64,000 bases of DNA, taken from the NCBI RefSeq assembly GCF_002813295.1, contig NZ_PHUE01000001.1, positions 4,030,001-4,094,000 of the forward strand, read 5' to 3'. Below the pieces are notes generated by a model. The model did no database searches and had not been told where the DNA came from. It saw only the letters and a list, made by a program, of their open reading frames with translations. Shown piece after piece: positions 8,507 to 17,040 of this stretch. This DNA is from Flavobacterium sp. 5 (lineage in GTDB: Bacteria > Bacteroidota > Bacteroidia > Flavobacteriales > Flavobacteriaceae). How positions within the stretch are numbered: position 1 is the first letter of the stretch; every line of letters begins with the position of its first letter. The position numbers and the translations under genes are program-made.

Positions 8507-9991
8507 ATGTATTATATAGGGTATGATATAGGAAGTTCTTCAATCAAGGTAGCTTTGGTTGAAGCAGAAACGGGCAAGAAAATCATTGTTTTGAATGAAC
8601 CCCAAAACGAAATGGAGATTGTCTCCTTACAACCCGATTGGGCAGAGCAGGATCCTGAAATTTGGTGGCAACACATTTGCGTAGCGACTAAAAGGGCTAT
8701 TCGTGAAGCAAATATTGATGCTTCAAAAATAAAAGGAGTAGGGATTTCATATCAAATGCATGGTTTAGTTGTGGTAGATGAAAATGGAAGTCCATTGCGT
8801 AATTCCATTATCTGGTGTGATAGTAGAGCAGTTGAAATTGGGAACACAGCTTTCACAGAATTAGGTGAAGAAAAATGCATGACACATTTATTGAATTCCC
8901 CTGGAAATTTTACAGCTTCAAAGTTAAAATGGGTTAAAGAAAATGAGCATGAGGTTTACAAAAAAGTGTATAAATACATGCTTCCTGGAGATTATATCGC
9001 TTACAAATTAACAGGCGAAATTACTACAACCAAAAATGGTTTGTCCGAAGGTATGCTTTGGGATTACAAAGAAAATAAAGTAGCTGATTGGTTATTAGAT
9101 TATTATGGAATTGCTCCTTCAATGACACCAAAAATAGTTGAAAATTTTAGTAATCAAGGTTTTTTAAACGAAAAAGGAGCTAAAGAATCAGGGCTTCCAA
9201 TTGATATCCCTGTTGTATATAGAGCAGGAGATCAACCGAATAACGCACTTTCTTTAAATGTTTTGAATGCAGGTGAAGTGGCGGCAACAGGAGGAACATC
9301 TGGTGTTTTTTATGCTGTAACTGATGCTACAATTGGAAAAAGTACACGTGTAAATAATTTTGTGCATGTAAATTTTGAAGAAAAAAATCCTCGAATCGGT
9401 AAATTATTAAATATAAACGGAGCAGGAATTCAGTATCGATGGTTGCGAAACAATATGGGGGATGAAACCTATGAATCAATGAATCATAAAGCAGCTAAAA
9501 TTGCAATTGGTTCTGATGGGTTGGTAGTACTTCCTTTTGGGAATGGAGCAGAACGTATGTTTAATAACAAAAACATTGGCACCCATTTTTTAAATCTGAA
9601 TTTAAATATTCACAGCAGTTCACATTTATTTAGGGCAGCTTTAGAAGGAATTGCTTTTTCATTTGTGTACGGAATGGAATGCCTGAAAGACGATAATGCA
9701 ACAATTGGAGTTATTCGTGCAGGTAACGATAATTTATTTCGCTCCGAAATATTCTCAAATACAGTTGCCACTTTAATTGGACACGAAATAGAAATTTATA
9801 ACACAACAGGAGCGGTAGGTGCTGCAAGAGCAGTAGGATTAACTGATGGTGATTTCGAAAAATTTGGTTCAAATATTTCGAAAAACGATCACGTAATGAC
9901 GTTTTTGCCTTTGCAAAATAGCGAATCATACCAAGTTGCTTATCAAAAATGGAAAAAAGAATTAGAAATAATATTAACTCATAATAAATAA
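8507..9991 (+). CDS. xylB: Xylulokinase
   Basis: 494 aa, an FGGY-family carbohydrate kinase of the usual length. N-terminal phosphate-binding motif [18 protein letters not shown], substrate-side [13 protein letters not shown] and WCDSRA, and C-terminal [10 protein letters not shown] and [16 protein letters not shown] are all in place. It phosphorylates D-xylulose to xylulose 5-phosphate. Only 5 bp separate its stop from xylA, so the two are translationally close and surely co-transcribed. The regulator gene lies immediately upstream. Confidence 0.94.
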   Translation: MYYIGYDIGSSSIKVALVEAETGKKIIVLNEPQNEMEIVSLQPDWAEQDPEIWWQHICVATKRAIREANIDASKIKGVGISYQMHGLVVVDENGSPLRNSIIWCDSRAVEIGNTAFTELGEEKCMTHLLNSPGNFTASKLKWVKENEHEVYKKVYKYMLPGDYIAYKLTGEITTTKNGLSEGMLWDYKENKVADWLLDYYGIAPSMTPKIVENFSNQGFLNEKGAKESGLPIDIPVVYRAGDQPNNALSLNVLNAGEVAATGGTSGVFYAVTDATIGKSTRVNNFVHVNFEEKNPRIGKLLNINGAGIQYRWLRNNMGDETYESMNHKAAKIAIGSDGLVVLPFGNGAERMFNNKNIGTHFLNLNLNIHSSSHLFRAALEGIAFSFVYGMECLKDDNATIGVIRAGNDNLFRSEIFSNTVATLIGHEIEIYNTTGAVGAARAVGLTDGDFEKFGSNISKNDHVMTFLPLQNSESYQVAYQKWKKELEIILTHNK

Positions 9992-9996
9992 AGAAG

Positions 9997-11322
9997 ATGA
10001 TAATTTTAGGAGAAAAAGAGTATTACAAAGGAATAGGTCAAATTAAATTCGAAGGAAAAGAGTCAGATAATCCTTTGGCGTTTAAATATTACAATCCAGA
10101 TCAGGTAGTTGCAGGAAAAACAATGCGTGAGCATTTTAGATTTGCGATTGCGTATTGGCATACTTTCTGCGGACAAGGTTCAGATCCTTTTGGACCTGGA
10201 ACACAACATTTTGCATGGGATGAACCTAAAGATGCGATTGAAGCAGCAAAATTAAAAGCAGATGCTGCTTTCGAATTTGTTACTAAAATGGGTTTTGATT
10301 ATTACTGTTTTCATGATTATGACTTGGTTAGAGAAGGAGCAACTTTTACAGAATCAGAAAGCAGATTGGCTACAATCACTGATTATTTGAAAGAGAAACA
10401 AGCAGCTTCCGGAGTAAAATTACTTTGGGGAACAGCAAACTGTTTTTCTAATCCACGTTACATGAATGGTGCAGCGACTAATCCAGACTTTAATGTATTG
10501 GCAAGAGCTGGTGGTCAAATAAAATTGGCTATCGATGCGACTATTGCTTTAGGTGGAGAAAACTATGTGTTTTGGGGAGGTCGTGAAGGATATATGACTT
10601 TATTAAACACTGACATGGGAAGAGAATTAGATCACATGGGACAGTTTTTAATTCAGGCTAGAGATTATGCAAGAGCTCAAGGTTTCAAAGGGAATTTTCT
10701 TATTGAGCCAAAACCAATGGAACCATCAAAACACCAATACGATTTTGATTGTGCTACAGCAATTGGATTCTTACGTCAATATGGTTTAGAGAAAGATTTC
10801 AAAATGAACATCGAGGTAAATCACGCTACTTTGGCACAACACACTTTCCAACACGAAATTGAAACTGCTGCTAAAGCTGGAATGTTAGGAAGTTTAGATG
10901 CTAACAGAGGTGATTACCAAAATGGATGGGATACTGACCAATTTCCAAATAATATCCAAGAAACTACTGAAGCAATGTTGGTTTTCTTAAAAGCTGGTGG
11001 TTTACAAGGTGGTGGAGTTAATTTTGATGCAAAAATCAGAAGAAATTCAACTGATATGGAAGATGTTTTCCATGCACATATTGGTGGTGCTGATACTTTT
11101 GCAAGAGCATTATTGACTGCAGATAAAATCATTACTTCTTCTCCTTATGATAAATTAAGAACAGAAAGATATAGTTCTTTTGATTCTGGAAACGGAAAAG
11201 CTTTCGAAGAAGGTAAATTAGGTCTTTCTGAATTGTATAAAATTGCTCAGGAAAATGGAGAATTAAATCTACAAAGCGGAAAACAAGAATTGTTTGAAAA
11301 CATTATCAATCAATATATTTAA
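9997..11322 (+). CDS. xylA: Xylose isomerase
   Basis: 441 aa, the class II length. The catalytic His lies in [10 protein letters not shown]. Metal ligands lie in [16 protein letters not shown] and in the segments around [14 protein letters not shown] and [38 protein letters not shown] is a family signature. The enzyme converts D-xylose to D-xylulose in the cytoplasm. It is followed by a strong Rho-independent terminator (11375-11409), which separates xylBA from the pentose phosphate genes. Confidence 0.96.
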   Translation: MIILGEKEYYKGIGQIKFEGKESDNPLAFKYYNPDQVVAGKTMREHFRFAIAYWHTFCGQGSDPFGPGTQHFAWDEPKDAIEAAKLKADAAFEFVTKMGFDYYCFHDYDLVREGATFTESESRLATITDYLKEKQAASGVKLLWGTANCFSNPRYMNGAATNPDFNVLARAGGQIKLAIDATIALGGENYVFWGGREGYMTLLNTDMGRELDHMGQFLIQARDYARAQGFKGNFLIEPKPMEPSKHQYDFDCATAIGFLRQYGLEKDFKMNIEVNHATLAQHTFQHEIETAAKAGMLGSLDANRGDYQNGWDTDQFPNNIQETTEAMLVFLKAGGLQGGGVNFDAKIRRNSTDMEDVFHAHIGGADTFARALLTADKIITSSPYDKLRTERYSSFDSGNGKAFEEGKLGLSELYKIAQENGELNLQSGKQELFENIINQYI

Positions 11323-11332
11323 AATTAGTTGT

Positions 11333-11347
11333 TTATCTATTAGATAA
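11333..11347. promoter_or_regulatory. Perfect palindrome just after xylA
   Basis: TTATCTATTAGATAA is a perfect 6+3+6 dyad, 10 bp after the xylA stop and upstream of the terminator. It may be an operator for a downstream promoter or a chance AT-rich palindrome. No partner site was found in the window. Confidence 0.25.
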
Positions 11348-11374
11348 TCGAGTTAAAGTTGTTGATAAAAGAAT

Positions 11375-11409
11375 AGGGTTGGGAGGATGGATTCTCAGCC
11401 CTTTTTTTA
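11375..11409 (+). terminator. Rho-independent terminator after xylA
   Basis: AGGGTTGGG (11375-11383) pairs with CTCAGCCCT (11394-11402) over nine positions including two G-U pairs, and a run of T follows directly. It closes the xylBA transcript. The transaldolase gene begins 58 bp later and needs its own promoter or readthrough. Confidence 0.75.
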
Positions 11410-11466
11410 GCAGCTAGCTAAACGAATTAATTATTCAATCTATTTTATAACCAAAAACAAACTATA

Positions 11467-12123
11467 ATGAAATTTTTTATTGACACTGCTAATTTAGAAG
11501 ATATTAAAGAAGCACAAGCCCTAGGCGTTTTAGATGGAGTGACCACAAATCCATCATTAATGGCAAAAGAGTGGATCTCTGGAAAGCAAAATATTTTACA
11601 GCATTATGTAAACATCTGTAATATAGTTGATGGTGACGTCTCTGCCGAAGTAATTGCAACAGATTATGAGGGTATGATAAAAGAAGGAGAAGAATTAGCC
11701 GCTTTGCATGAGCAAATTGTAGTGAAACTACCAATGATTGCTGATGGAATTAAGGCTTGTAAATATTTTTCGGATAAAGGAATAAGAACCAATGTTACTT
11801 TGGTTTTCTCTGCTGGACAAGCTCTTTTGGCAGCCAAAGCAGGAGCAACCTATGTATCACCTTTTTTAGGTAGATTGGATGATATTTCGACGGATGGAAT
11901 GCATTTGATTTCTGAAATTCGTGAGATTTATGATAATTATGGATTTAAAACCCAAATTCTTTCTGCATCTATTAGACATACTATGCATGTTGTGAATTGT
12001 GCCAAAGTTGGATCTGATGTAATGACTGGACCTTTATCCGCAATTAAAGGATTATTGAAACATCCATTAACAGATATTGGTTTAGCACAATTTGTTGAAG
12101 ATGCTAAAAAAATGAATTTGTAA
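11467..12123 (+). CDS. Transaldolase / fructose-6-phosphate aldolase-like protein (TalC/FSA family)
   Basis: 218 aa, the short transaldolase class. [16 protein letters not shown] and [12 protein letters not shown] start the TIM barrel, the Schiff-base Lys is in IVVKLPM, and [32 protein letters not shown] is characteristic (shown here in part by the SPFLGRLDD end). Members act either as transaldolases or as fructose 6-phosphate aldolases. Next to a split transketolase and xylBA the transaldolase role in the non-oxidative pentose phosphate pathway is more likely. The next gene starts 3 bp after its stop. Confidence 0.85.
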   Translation: MKFFIDTANLEDIKEAQALGVLDGVTTNPSLMAKEWISGKQNILQHYVNICNIVDGDVSAEVIATDYEGMIKEGEELAALHEQIVVKLPMIADGIKACKYFSDKGIRTNVTLVFSAGQALLAAKAGATYVSPFLGRLDDISTDGMHLISEIREIYDNYGFKTQILSASIRHTMHVVNCAKVGSDVMTGPLSAIKGLLKHPLTDIGLAQFVEDAKKMNL

Positions 12124-12125
12124 TT

Positions 12126-12968
12126 ATGGAAATTCAACAATTACAATATATAGTATCTCAGACTCGTCGTGATATTTTGAGAATGGTTCATAAAGTGAAT
12201 TCAGGTCATCCTGGAGGTTCTTTAGGGTGTACAGAATTTTTAGTGACTTTATATAATGAAATTATGTACCGCAATGAAGGTTTTGATATGAATGGGAAGG
12301 GCGAAGATTTGTTCTTTTTATCTAATGGTCATATTTCTCCAGTTTTTTATAGTGTTTTAGCGAGATGCGGTTATTTTGACGTTGAGGAATTAAACACTTT
12401 TAGGTTATTGAATTCTCGTTTGCAAGGACATCCAACTACACATGAAGGTTTACCAGGAGTACGAATTGCTTCGGGTTCTTTAGGACAAGGATTATCTGTG
12501 GCTATTGGTGCAGCTCAAGCTAAAAAACTTAATGGTGATTCAAGATTAATCTACACACTTCACGGTGATGGAGAATTGCAGGAAGGACAAAATTGGGAGG
12601 CGATCATGTATGCTTCGGCTAAAAAAGTTGATAATTTAATCGCTACAGTTGATTATAATGGTCAGCAAATTGACGGTTCTACCAAAGATGTACTTGACAT
12701 GGGTTCTTTGAAAGCTAAGTTTGAAGCCTTTGATTGGGAAGTACTTGAAATTAAAGAAGGAAATAATATCTCTGCTATTTTGGAGGGTTATACTTTGGCA
12801 AAACAATTAGTTGGAAAAGGAAAACCAGTCTGTGTTTTATTGCATACTGTAATGGGGAATGGTGTTGATTTTATGATGTATACTCACGCTTGGCATGGAA
12901 AAGCACCAAATGATGAACAATTAACAAACGGATTAGCTCAGAACACTTCAATTTTAGCAGACTATTAA
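12126..12968 (+). CDS. Transketolase, N-terminal (TPP-binding) subunit
   Basis: 280 aa, the N-terminal half of a split transketolase. The thiamine diphosphate motif is complete: GDGELQEGQNWEAIMYAS followed by DYNGQQIDG. The substrate-side segment HPGGSLGCTEFLV and the HGKAPN end are typical. It pairs with the C-terminal subunit that starts at 13043. Two-subunit transketolases are common in archaea and in some bacteria. Here the pair would rearrange xylulose 5-phosphate produced by xylBA. Confidence 0.92.
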   Translation: MEIQQLQYIVSQTRRDILRMVHKVNSGHPGGSLGCTEFLVTLYNEIMYRNEGFDMNGKGEDLFFLSNGHISPVFYSVLARCGYFDVEELNTFRLLNSRLQGHPTTHEGLPGVRIASGSLGQGLSVAIGAAQAKKLNGDSRLIYTLHGDGELQEGQNWEAIMYASAKKVDNLIATVDYNGQQIDGSTKDVLDMGSLKAKFEAFDWEVLEIKEGNNISAILEGYTLAKQLVGKGKPVCVLLHTVMGNGVDFMMYTHAWHGKAPNDEQLTNGLAQNTSILADY

Positions 12969-12976
12969 AAAAGTAA

Positions 12977-13002
12977 GAAGCTTTAAGCAGGAAGCTTTGA
13001 GC
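12977..13002. repeat. Two tandem 12-mers between the transketolase subunits
   Basis: GAAGCTTTAAGC and GAAGCTTTGAGC lie 2 nt apart in the 74-bp gap. They look like a remnant of a simple AAGCTTTAAGC-type repeat and could form a hairpin that affects the ratio of the two subunits. Confidence 0.5.
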
Positions 13003-13042
13003 CTATTGCTTACAGTTTATTTCTTATAGCAAAAAAGAAAAA

Positions 13043-13996
13043 ATGAAAAAATATACAAATACAGGAAGCAAGGATACCAGAAGTGGATTTGGTGCTGGTT
13101 TAGCAGAATTAGGGAGAACAAATCCTAATGTTGTTGCTTTATGTGCCGACTTGATAGGTTCCTTAAAAATGGAAGAATTCATAAAAGATAATCCAGAAAG
13201 ATTTTTCCAAATTGGTATTGCCGAAGCTAATATGATAGGAATTGCAGCAGGATTAACCATTGGTGGAAAAATACCTTTTACAGGAACTTTTGCTAATTTT
13301 TCGACAGGAAGAGTGTATGATCAAATTAGACAGTCAGTTGCTTATTCTGATAAAAATGTAAAAATCTGTGCTTCTCATGCAGGTCTTACTCTTGGTGAGG
13401 ACGGCGCAACTCATCAAATATTAGAAGATATTGGACTTATGAAAATGATTCCGGGTATGATGGTTATCAATACTTGTGATTACAATCAAACGAAGGCTGC
13501 AACAATTGCAATTGCAAAACATAAAGGACCAGTTTATTTGCGTTTTGGCCGACCAGTAGTTCCAAATTTTACTCCAGCTGATAGTCATTTTGAATTGGGA
13601 AAAGCGATTTTACTTAATGAAGGTACAGATGTTACAATAGTAGCAACAGGACATCTAGTTTGGGAGGCTTTAATTGCTGCCGAAACATTAGAACAAAATG
13701 GAATCAGTGTAGAAGTAATTAATATTCATACCATAAAACCGTTGGATGAAGAAGCAATCTTGCAATCTGTAGCAAAGACTAAATGCATCGTAACTGCTGA
13801 AGAACACAATTTTATGGGAGGATTAGGAGAAAGTATTGCTAGAGTTTTAGCATTACATAATCCGACTCCACAAGAGTTTGTATCTACTCGCGATACTTTT
13901 GGTGAAAGCGGTACTCCAGCACAATTGATGGATAAATATGAATTGAATAATGAAGCAATTGTAAAAGCAGTTCAAAAAGTATTGAAAAGAAAGTGA
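13043..13996 (+). CDS. Transketolase, C-terminal (pyrimidine-binding) subunit
   Basis: 317 aa. It begins with the pyrimidine-binding domain (DTRSGFGAGLAELGRTNPNVVALCADLIGS; the catalytic Glu is in IGIAEANMIGIAAG). SHAGLTLGEDGATHQ provides active-site histidines. The C-terminal transketolase domain follows (ATGHLVWEALIAAETL). It complements the subunit encoded 74 bp upstream. The operon ends at the hairpin at 14037-14078. Confidence 0.92.
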   Translation: MKKYTNTGSKDTRSGFGAGLAELGRTNPNVVALCADLIGSLKMEEFIKDNPERFFQIGIAEANMIGIAAGLTIGGKIPFTGTFANFSTGRVYDQIRQSVAYSDKNVKICASHAGLTLGEDGATHQILEDIGLMKMIPGMMVINTCDYNQTKAATIAIAKHKGPVYLRFGRPVVPNFTPADSHFELGKAILLNEGTDVTIVATGHLVWEALIAAETLEQNGISVEVINIHTIKPLDEEAILQSVAKTKCIVTAEEHNFMGGLGESIARVLALHNPTPQEFVSTRDTFGESGTPAQLMDKYELNNEAIVKAVQKVLKRK

Positions 13997-14036
13997 TTTA
14001 ATAGCTTAAAAAATAAGGTTTTACATTTTAAATGTA

Positions 14037-14078
14037 TCATAGAATTAACTCTTCTAATGTTAATTCTATGATTTTTTT
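14037..14078 (+). terminator. Terminator after the transketolase genes
   Basis: TCATAGAATTAAC (14037-14049) pairs with GTTAATTCTATGA (14059-14071), a 13-bp perfect stem followed by a T run. It ends the + strand xylose/pentose block and faces the convergent phospholipase gene. Confidence 0.8.
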
Positions 14079-14133
14079 AGCAATATAAAGATTATAATAG
14101 GAGATAAAATTCCAATAGGAATAATAACTTTTT

Positions 14134-15039
14134 TTATAATGTTCCCGCAAATACAATCCCAATTCCTGCAATGGTATGAATTTGATTGTAATCAATCATA
14201 GCATCTCCATATCCATGAAAAAATTGACCATATCCTTTTAGATTACCATATATAGGGAAAGCCCAGTCAAACTCAATACTGCCATGATTATCCTCACCAA
14301 ATCGTAAAGAATGTTGTGCTTTTAATGTCAGTAAATGTTTTTTTAGTCTATAATTAAAAGTAACATCAGCTCTACCCATATAATTTTCAATATCAGGGTT
14401 CTCAGTATCTTCAATTGCAAACCATGTTCTAACGAACAAGCTCCATTGCTTATCTTCAAAGCCTGCACCCAAAATAACTCGGTTCCAACTTCTTGTAAAT
14501 TTATGGCCTTCTCTTCCATTTGACTGATGATTAAATGCAAGTCCAAGCATTTTTATGTTTAAAAAATTAAATGTAACAGGATAATTAAAAATAATTTCTG
14601 GTTCATAATTGGTTTCTCTAAAAGGTCTTGAAAATTCTACATTATAAACCTGCCAAAATGATTTTTGAGTATAACCCAGCCATAAAGCTCCATTTCCAAA
14701 GATTCTTTGAGCTAATTTAGTTTTGAAACTGAATTGCATAGTAGCTTCTACATTTTGTAATTCTACTTCATTTCCGCTATCAGCAACATCATCAGGAGTT
14801 ACTTCAAAAGGAACTGCTCTCCTATGACTTGAAAACCGGAATGGCATAATATAAGTAGGCTTATAAGCTGTTATCAAAAAGGTTTCACTAGTGCTGTCAG
14901 GTTCTAGTTCCCATATTTGAGTAAGAGTCTGATACGAATCCTGTTTCTTAAAAATCGACGATGATTGTCCCCATATTGAAGAGGTCGTAAATAAAAAGAG
15001 AGCTACTATTTGTATTGCTTTTACGAAATAATTTTTCAT
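14134..15039 (-). CDS. pldA: Outer membrane phospholipase A (PldA/OMPLA family)
   Basis: 301 aa with a Sec signal peptide (first ~24 residues, ending SSIWGQ). The OMPLA active-site motif is present as FNHQSNGREGHKFTRSWNR, giving the catalytic His and Ser of the HxSNG segment and the supporting Asn of RSWNR. Alternating beta strands run to a barrel end GIGIVFAGTL. The enzyme hydrolyses phospholipids in the outer leaflet of the outer membrane. It is convergent with the transketolase operon and has no co-directional neighbour. Confidence 0.88.
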   Translation of the reverse strand: MKNYFVKAIQIVALFLFTTSSIWGQSSSIFKKQDSYQTLTQIWELEPDSTSETFLITAYKPTYIMPFRFSSHRRAVPFEVTPDDVADSGNEVELQNVEATMQFSFKTKLAQRIFGNGALWLGYTQKSFWQVYNVEFSRPFRETNYEPEIIFNYPVTFNFLNIKMLGLAFNHQSNGREGHKFTRSWNRVILGAGFEDKQWSLFVRTWFAIEDTENPDIENYMGRADVTFNYRLKKHLLTLKAQHSLRFGEDNHGSIEFDWAFPIYGNLKGYGQFFHGYGDAMIDYNQIHTIAGIGIVFAGTL

Positions 15040-15189
15040 ATTTTATTGTTTTAAAATTCCATAAAAGTAATTAATTCGAGTGATACTCTTTTAATATATT
15101 ATGTCAGCAGAAATACACCAAAATTGTGGAAATTATGAATATGTTATTTAACTAAATTTGTTTTATTACTTTTATAAAAAAATGATAAA

Positions 15190-15379
15190 ATGAATTTAAT
15201 TGAAATTCATATAAATGATATTCTGTGATTTATGCAAATCTCATAAACCAAAATCATTATATGTTTTTTATTCAGTTTTAACTGACAAAATAAACACCGA
15301 AAGCGAGGTTGATTTACTTGTAGAAAAGCAATTAAAAACCCTTTTTTTTAGAAAGACAATAAATCAAAAAAGTAATTGA
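15190..15379 (+). pseudogene. Decayed MNT-type nucleotidyltransferase (HepT antitoxin partner)
   Basis: The ATG at 15190 opens a frame ending at a TGA (15226-15228). One frame over, from 15221, the residues DLCKSHKPKSLYVFYSVLTD continue to KINTESEVDLLVEK and a stop at 15377-15379. This is the beginning of a minimal nucleotidyltransferase, whose motif is normally FGS...SDxDLLV. Here Gly has become Tyr and SD has become SE, and a frameshift splits the start from the rest. The protein is non-functional. It is directly followed by a HepT relic, the usual toxin partner. Confidence 0.75.
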
Positions 15380-15382
15380 TTT

Positions 15383-15578
15383 ATGGAGAATAATATTAAA
15401 ACTTGGCTTTATGATATTTTAAGCTCAATCAATGTAATCTCTAACTCTAGAAAAATTATCGATGTTAGAAATAATTATTCACCGATATGATTCAGTTTCA
15501 GACAATGTAATTTGGGGAATTGTAATACTAAATCTACCTGTTTTACAAAAAGAAGGTGAAGGATTATTAGGCGATTAA
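15383..15578 (+). pseudogene. Decayed HepT-type toxin (DUF86)
   Basis: The ATG at 15383 reads MENNIKTWLYDILSSIN then SRKIIDVRNN before a stop. After a one-base shift the frame continues as IIHRYDSVSDNVIWGIVI and ends at TAA 15576-15578. Intact HepT proteins read WLYDILNSIN ... RKIVDTRNRIIHGYDSVSDEVIWGI over ~115 residues. Here about 40 central residues are missing and the RNxxxH active-site region is split by the frameshift. With the MNT relic just upstream it marks a dead HepT/MNT toxin-antitoxin locus. Confidence 0.78.
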
Positions 15579-15590
15579 AATAAGTACTTC

Positions 15591-15705
15591 TGCTAACAGC
15601 TAGAGAAGATTTGGGCATTTGGCTTTAAAGATGGTTTTGTACTTGAAAAATTTGTCTATAATGGAAAAAACTCGCATCTTCAATCCCAAACCTAGAGCCA
15701 GAACA
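15591..15705 (+). repeat. Cassette-type repeat, copy A
   Basis: This ~115-nt stretch matches copy B at 23206-23330. Shared exact blocks include TTTAAAGATGGTTTTGTA and ATAATGGAAAAAACTCG, with about 80% identity by eye between them. It starts 13 nt after the HepT relic, just as copy B overlaps the end of the nuclease gene. Confidence 0.75.
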
Positions 15706-16099
15706 TTCTTTGGTCATTTGGAAAGTTTATCTAATTTAGTGTTTCACCATATTTCGTGCATACTAAAATCAATTTAGTAAGATTTTTACATAAAATAGTT
15801 GTTAGCCTCGTAAGTTTCCTATCTAGGCTAGCGCTGTTGAAGTTCAGGTAAGTATTATATATCTATATAATAGGTTTCGTACCCGTCTGAATTATTCCTT
15901 GAATGGCCATATAATATGCTTCTTGTGAAACCTCTACCTTAATACAAAGATGTTTTTAATTAGGCTAATTCGATTGATAATGAATGGTTTTAATTAACGC
16001 CAGTATATCTTTAGCTGTTATGCAATTTTATCAAATGAGTTCAGAATTTCGTTATATTCTTAAATTATTAGATTATTTTTGGGTTAAATCAAGAAATCT

Positions 16100-16969
16100 A
16101 TGAAAAATTTAATTTCTATTACAATTGCTTTCGTTTTATTAGCCTGTCAAAATAGTTCTGAGACAATTATAAAACTCTATAGCTTACCCAAAAAACTAAA
16201 AGAAGTTTCTGGAATTATTTATTTCCCTGAAACCAATACCATTTATACACTTGAAGACAGTGGAAATGCTAATAAAATTTACGCTTTAAATTCCAATGGA
16301 AAAATAGATAAAGCAATATCGATTACCAATGCAGCGAATGTTGATTGGGAAGATATTACAAAAGATAAAAAGGGTAATATTTATATAGGAGATTTTGGAA
16401 ATAATGATAACGAGCGCAGAGATTTGTGTATTTATAAAGTAGCCAAAGGAGAATTAAATAAAGAGAATGCTATCTCAGAATATAAAATTTCATTTTCTTA
16501 CCCAGAACAAAAAGATTTTCCACCCAAAAAGACAAAACTGTTCTTTGATGTAGAAGGTTTTTTTGAATTTAACGGCTATTTTTATCTTTTTACTAAAAAT
16601 AGAAGCAAGGGTTTCGATGGAACTGCTTTAGTTTACAAAATTCCAAATATAGGAGGAACGCAAAAAGCGGTTTTAATGGGGGAATTTAAAACCTGCGACA
16701 ACTATAATCATTGTGCTATTACCAGTGTAGCAATTAGCCCAGATGCTACTAAAATAGTTGTTTTAACTCATGATAAAGTAATAATGTTCAATAATTTTAA
16801 AGGTGATAACTTTTTAAATGGGACTCAAAAAACATTCAAACTAAATCATTTTTCTCAAAAAGAAGCTATTTGTTTTAAGGATAATAAAACCTTGATTATA
16901 GCCGATGAAAAGACGAATAAAACAGGAGGAAATGTATATGAAGTATCTTTAGAAAAGATGAGCTTCTAA
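16100..16969 (+). CDS. Lipoprotein of unknown function, beta-propeller-like
   Basis: 289 aa with a lipoprotein signal (lipobox VLLAC, Cys17). The mature part is beta-rich with repeated segments of the form NTIYTLEDSGNANKIYALN, GNIYIGDFGNN and GYFYLFTKNR, which suggests a propeller related to SdiA-regulated or NHL-like proteins. It is likely surface or periplasmic. It stands alone, convergent with the large phosphoesterase gene. I do not recognise a specific function. Confidence 0.7.
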   Translation: MKNLISITIAFVLLACQNSSETIIKLYSLPKKLKEVSGIIYFPETNTIYTLEDSGNANKIYALNSNGKIDKAISITNAANVDWEDITKDKKGNIYIGDFGNNDNERRDLCIYKVAKGELNKENAISEYKISFSYPEQKDFPPKKTKLFFDVEGFFEFNGYFYLFTKNRSKGFDGTALVYKIPNIGGTQKAVLMGEFKTCDNYNHCAITSVAISPDATKIVVLTHDKVIMFNNFKGDNFLNGTQKTFKLNHFSQKEAICFKDNKTLIIADEKTNKTGGNVYEVSLEKMSF

Positions 16970-17040
16970 GATACTAAGTTTCTAAGTTTTTTTTTATAAC
17001 TATTAAAGCTTAGCAGCTCAGAAACTCACTAGCTTAGTAA
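16966..17040. terminator. Imperfect inverted repeat between convergent genes
   Basis: ACTAAGTTTCTAAG near 16974 is partly complementary to the CTCAGAAACTCACTAGCTTAGT stretch ending near 17038 (given here in two overlapping parts: CTCAGAAACTCACTAG and CTAGCTTAGT). A long T run lies between. It sits exactly between the stop codons of the lipoprotein and the phosphoesterase gene and probably terminates both. Confidence 0.4.

Larger units (their letters stand above)
15040..16099. other. Gene-poor region with decayed MNT/HepT and a repeat
   Basis: This 1,060-bp gap holds the MNT relic (15190-15379), the HepT relic (15383-15578) and repeat copy A (15591-15705). From about 15710 to 16070 I see no intact gene. 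A short - strand open stretch near 15880-15945 looks faintly protein-like but has no start. A TATTTTTG box at 16074-16081 could be the -7 element for the lipoprotein gene. Confidence 0.6.

Noticed and set aside
15875..15950. - strand protein-like stretch VEVSQEAYYMAIQGIIQTGT
   Set aside because: It is bounded by stops within about 30 codons and lacks a start. It may be a relic of a larger gene, but I cannot assign it.
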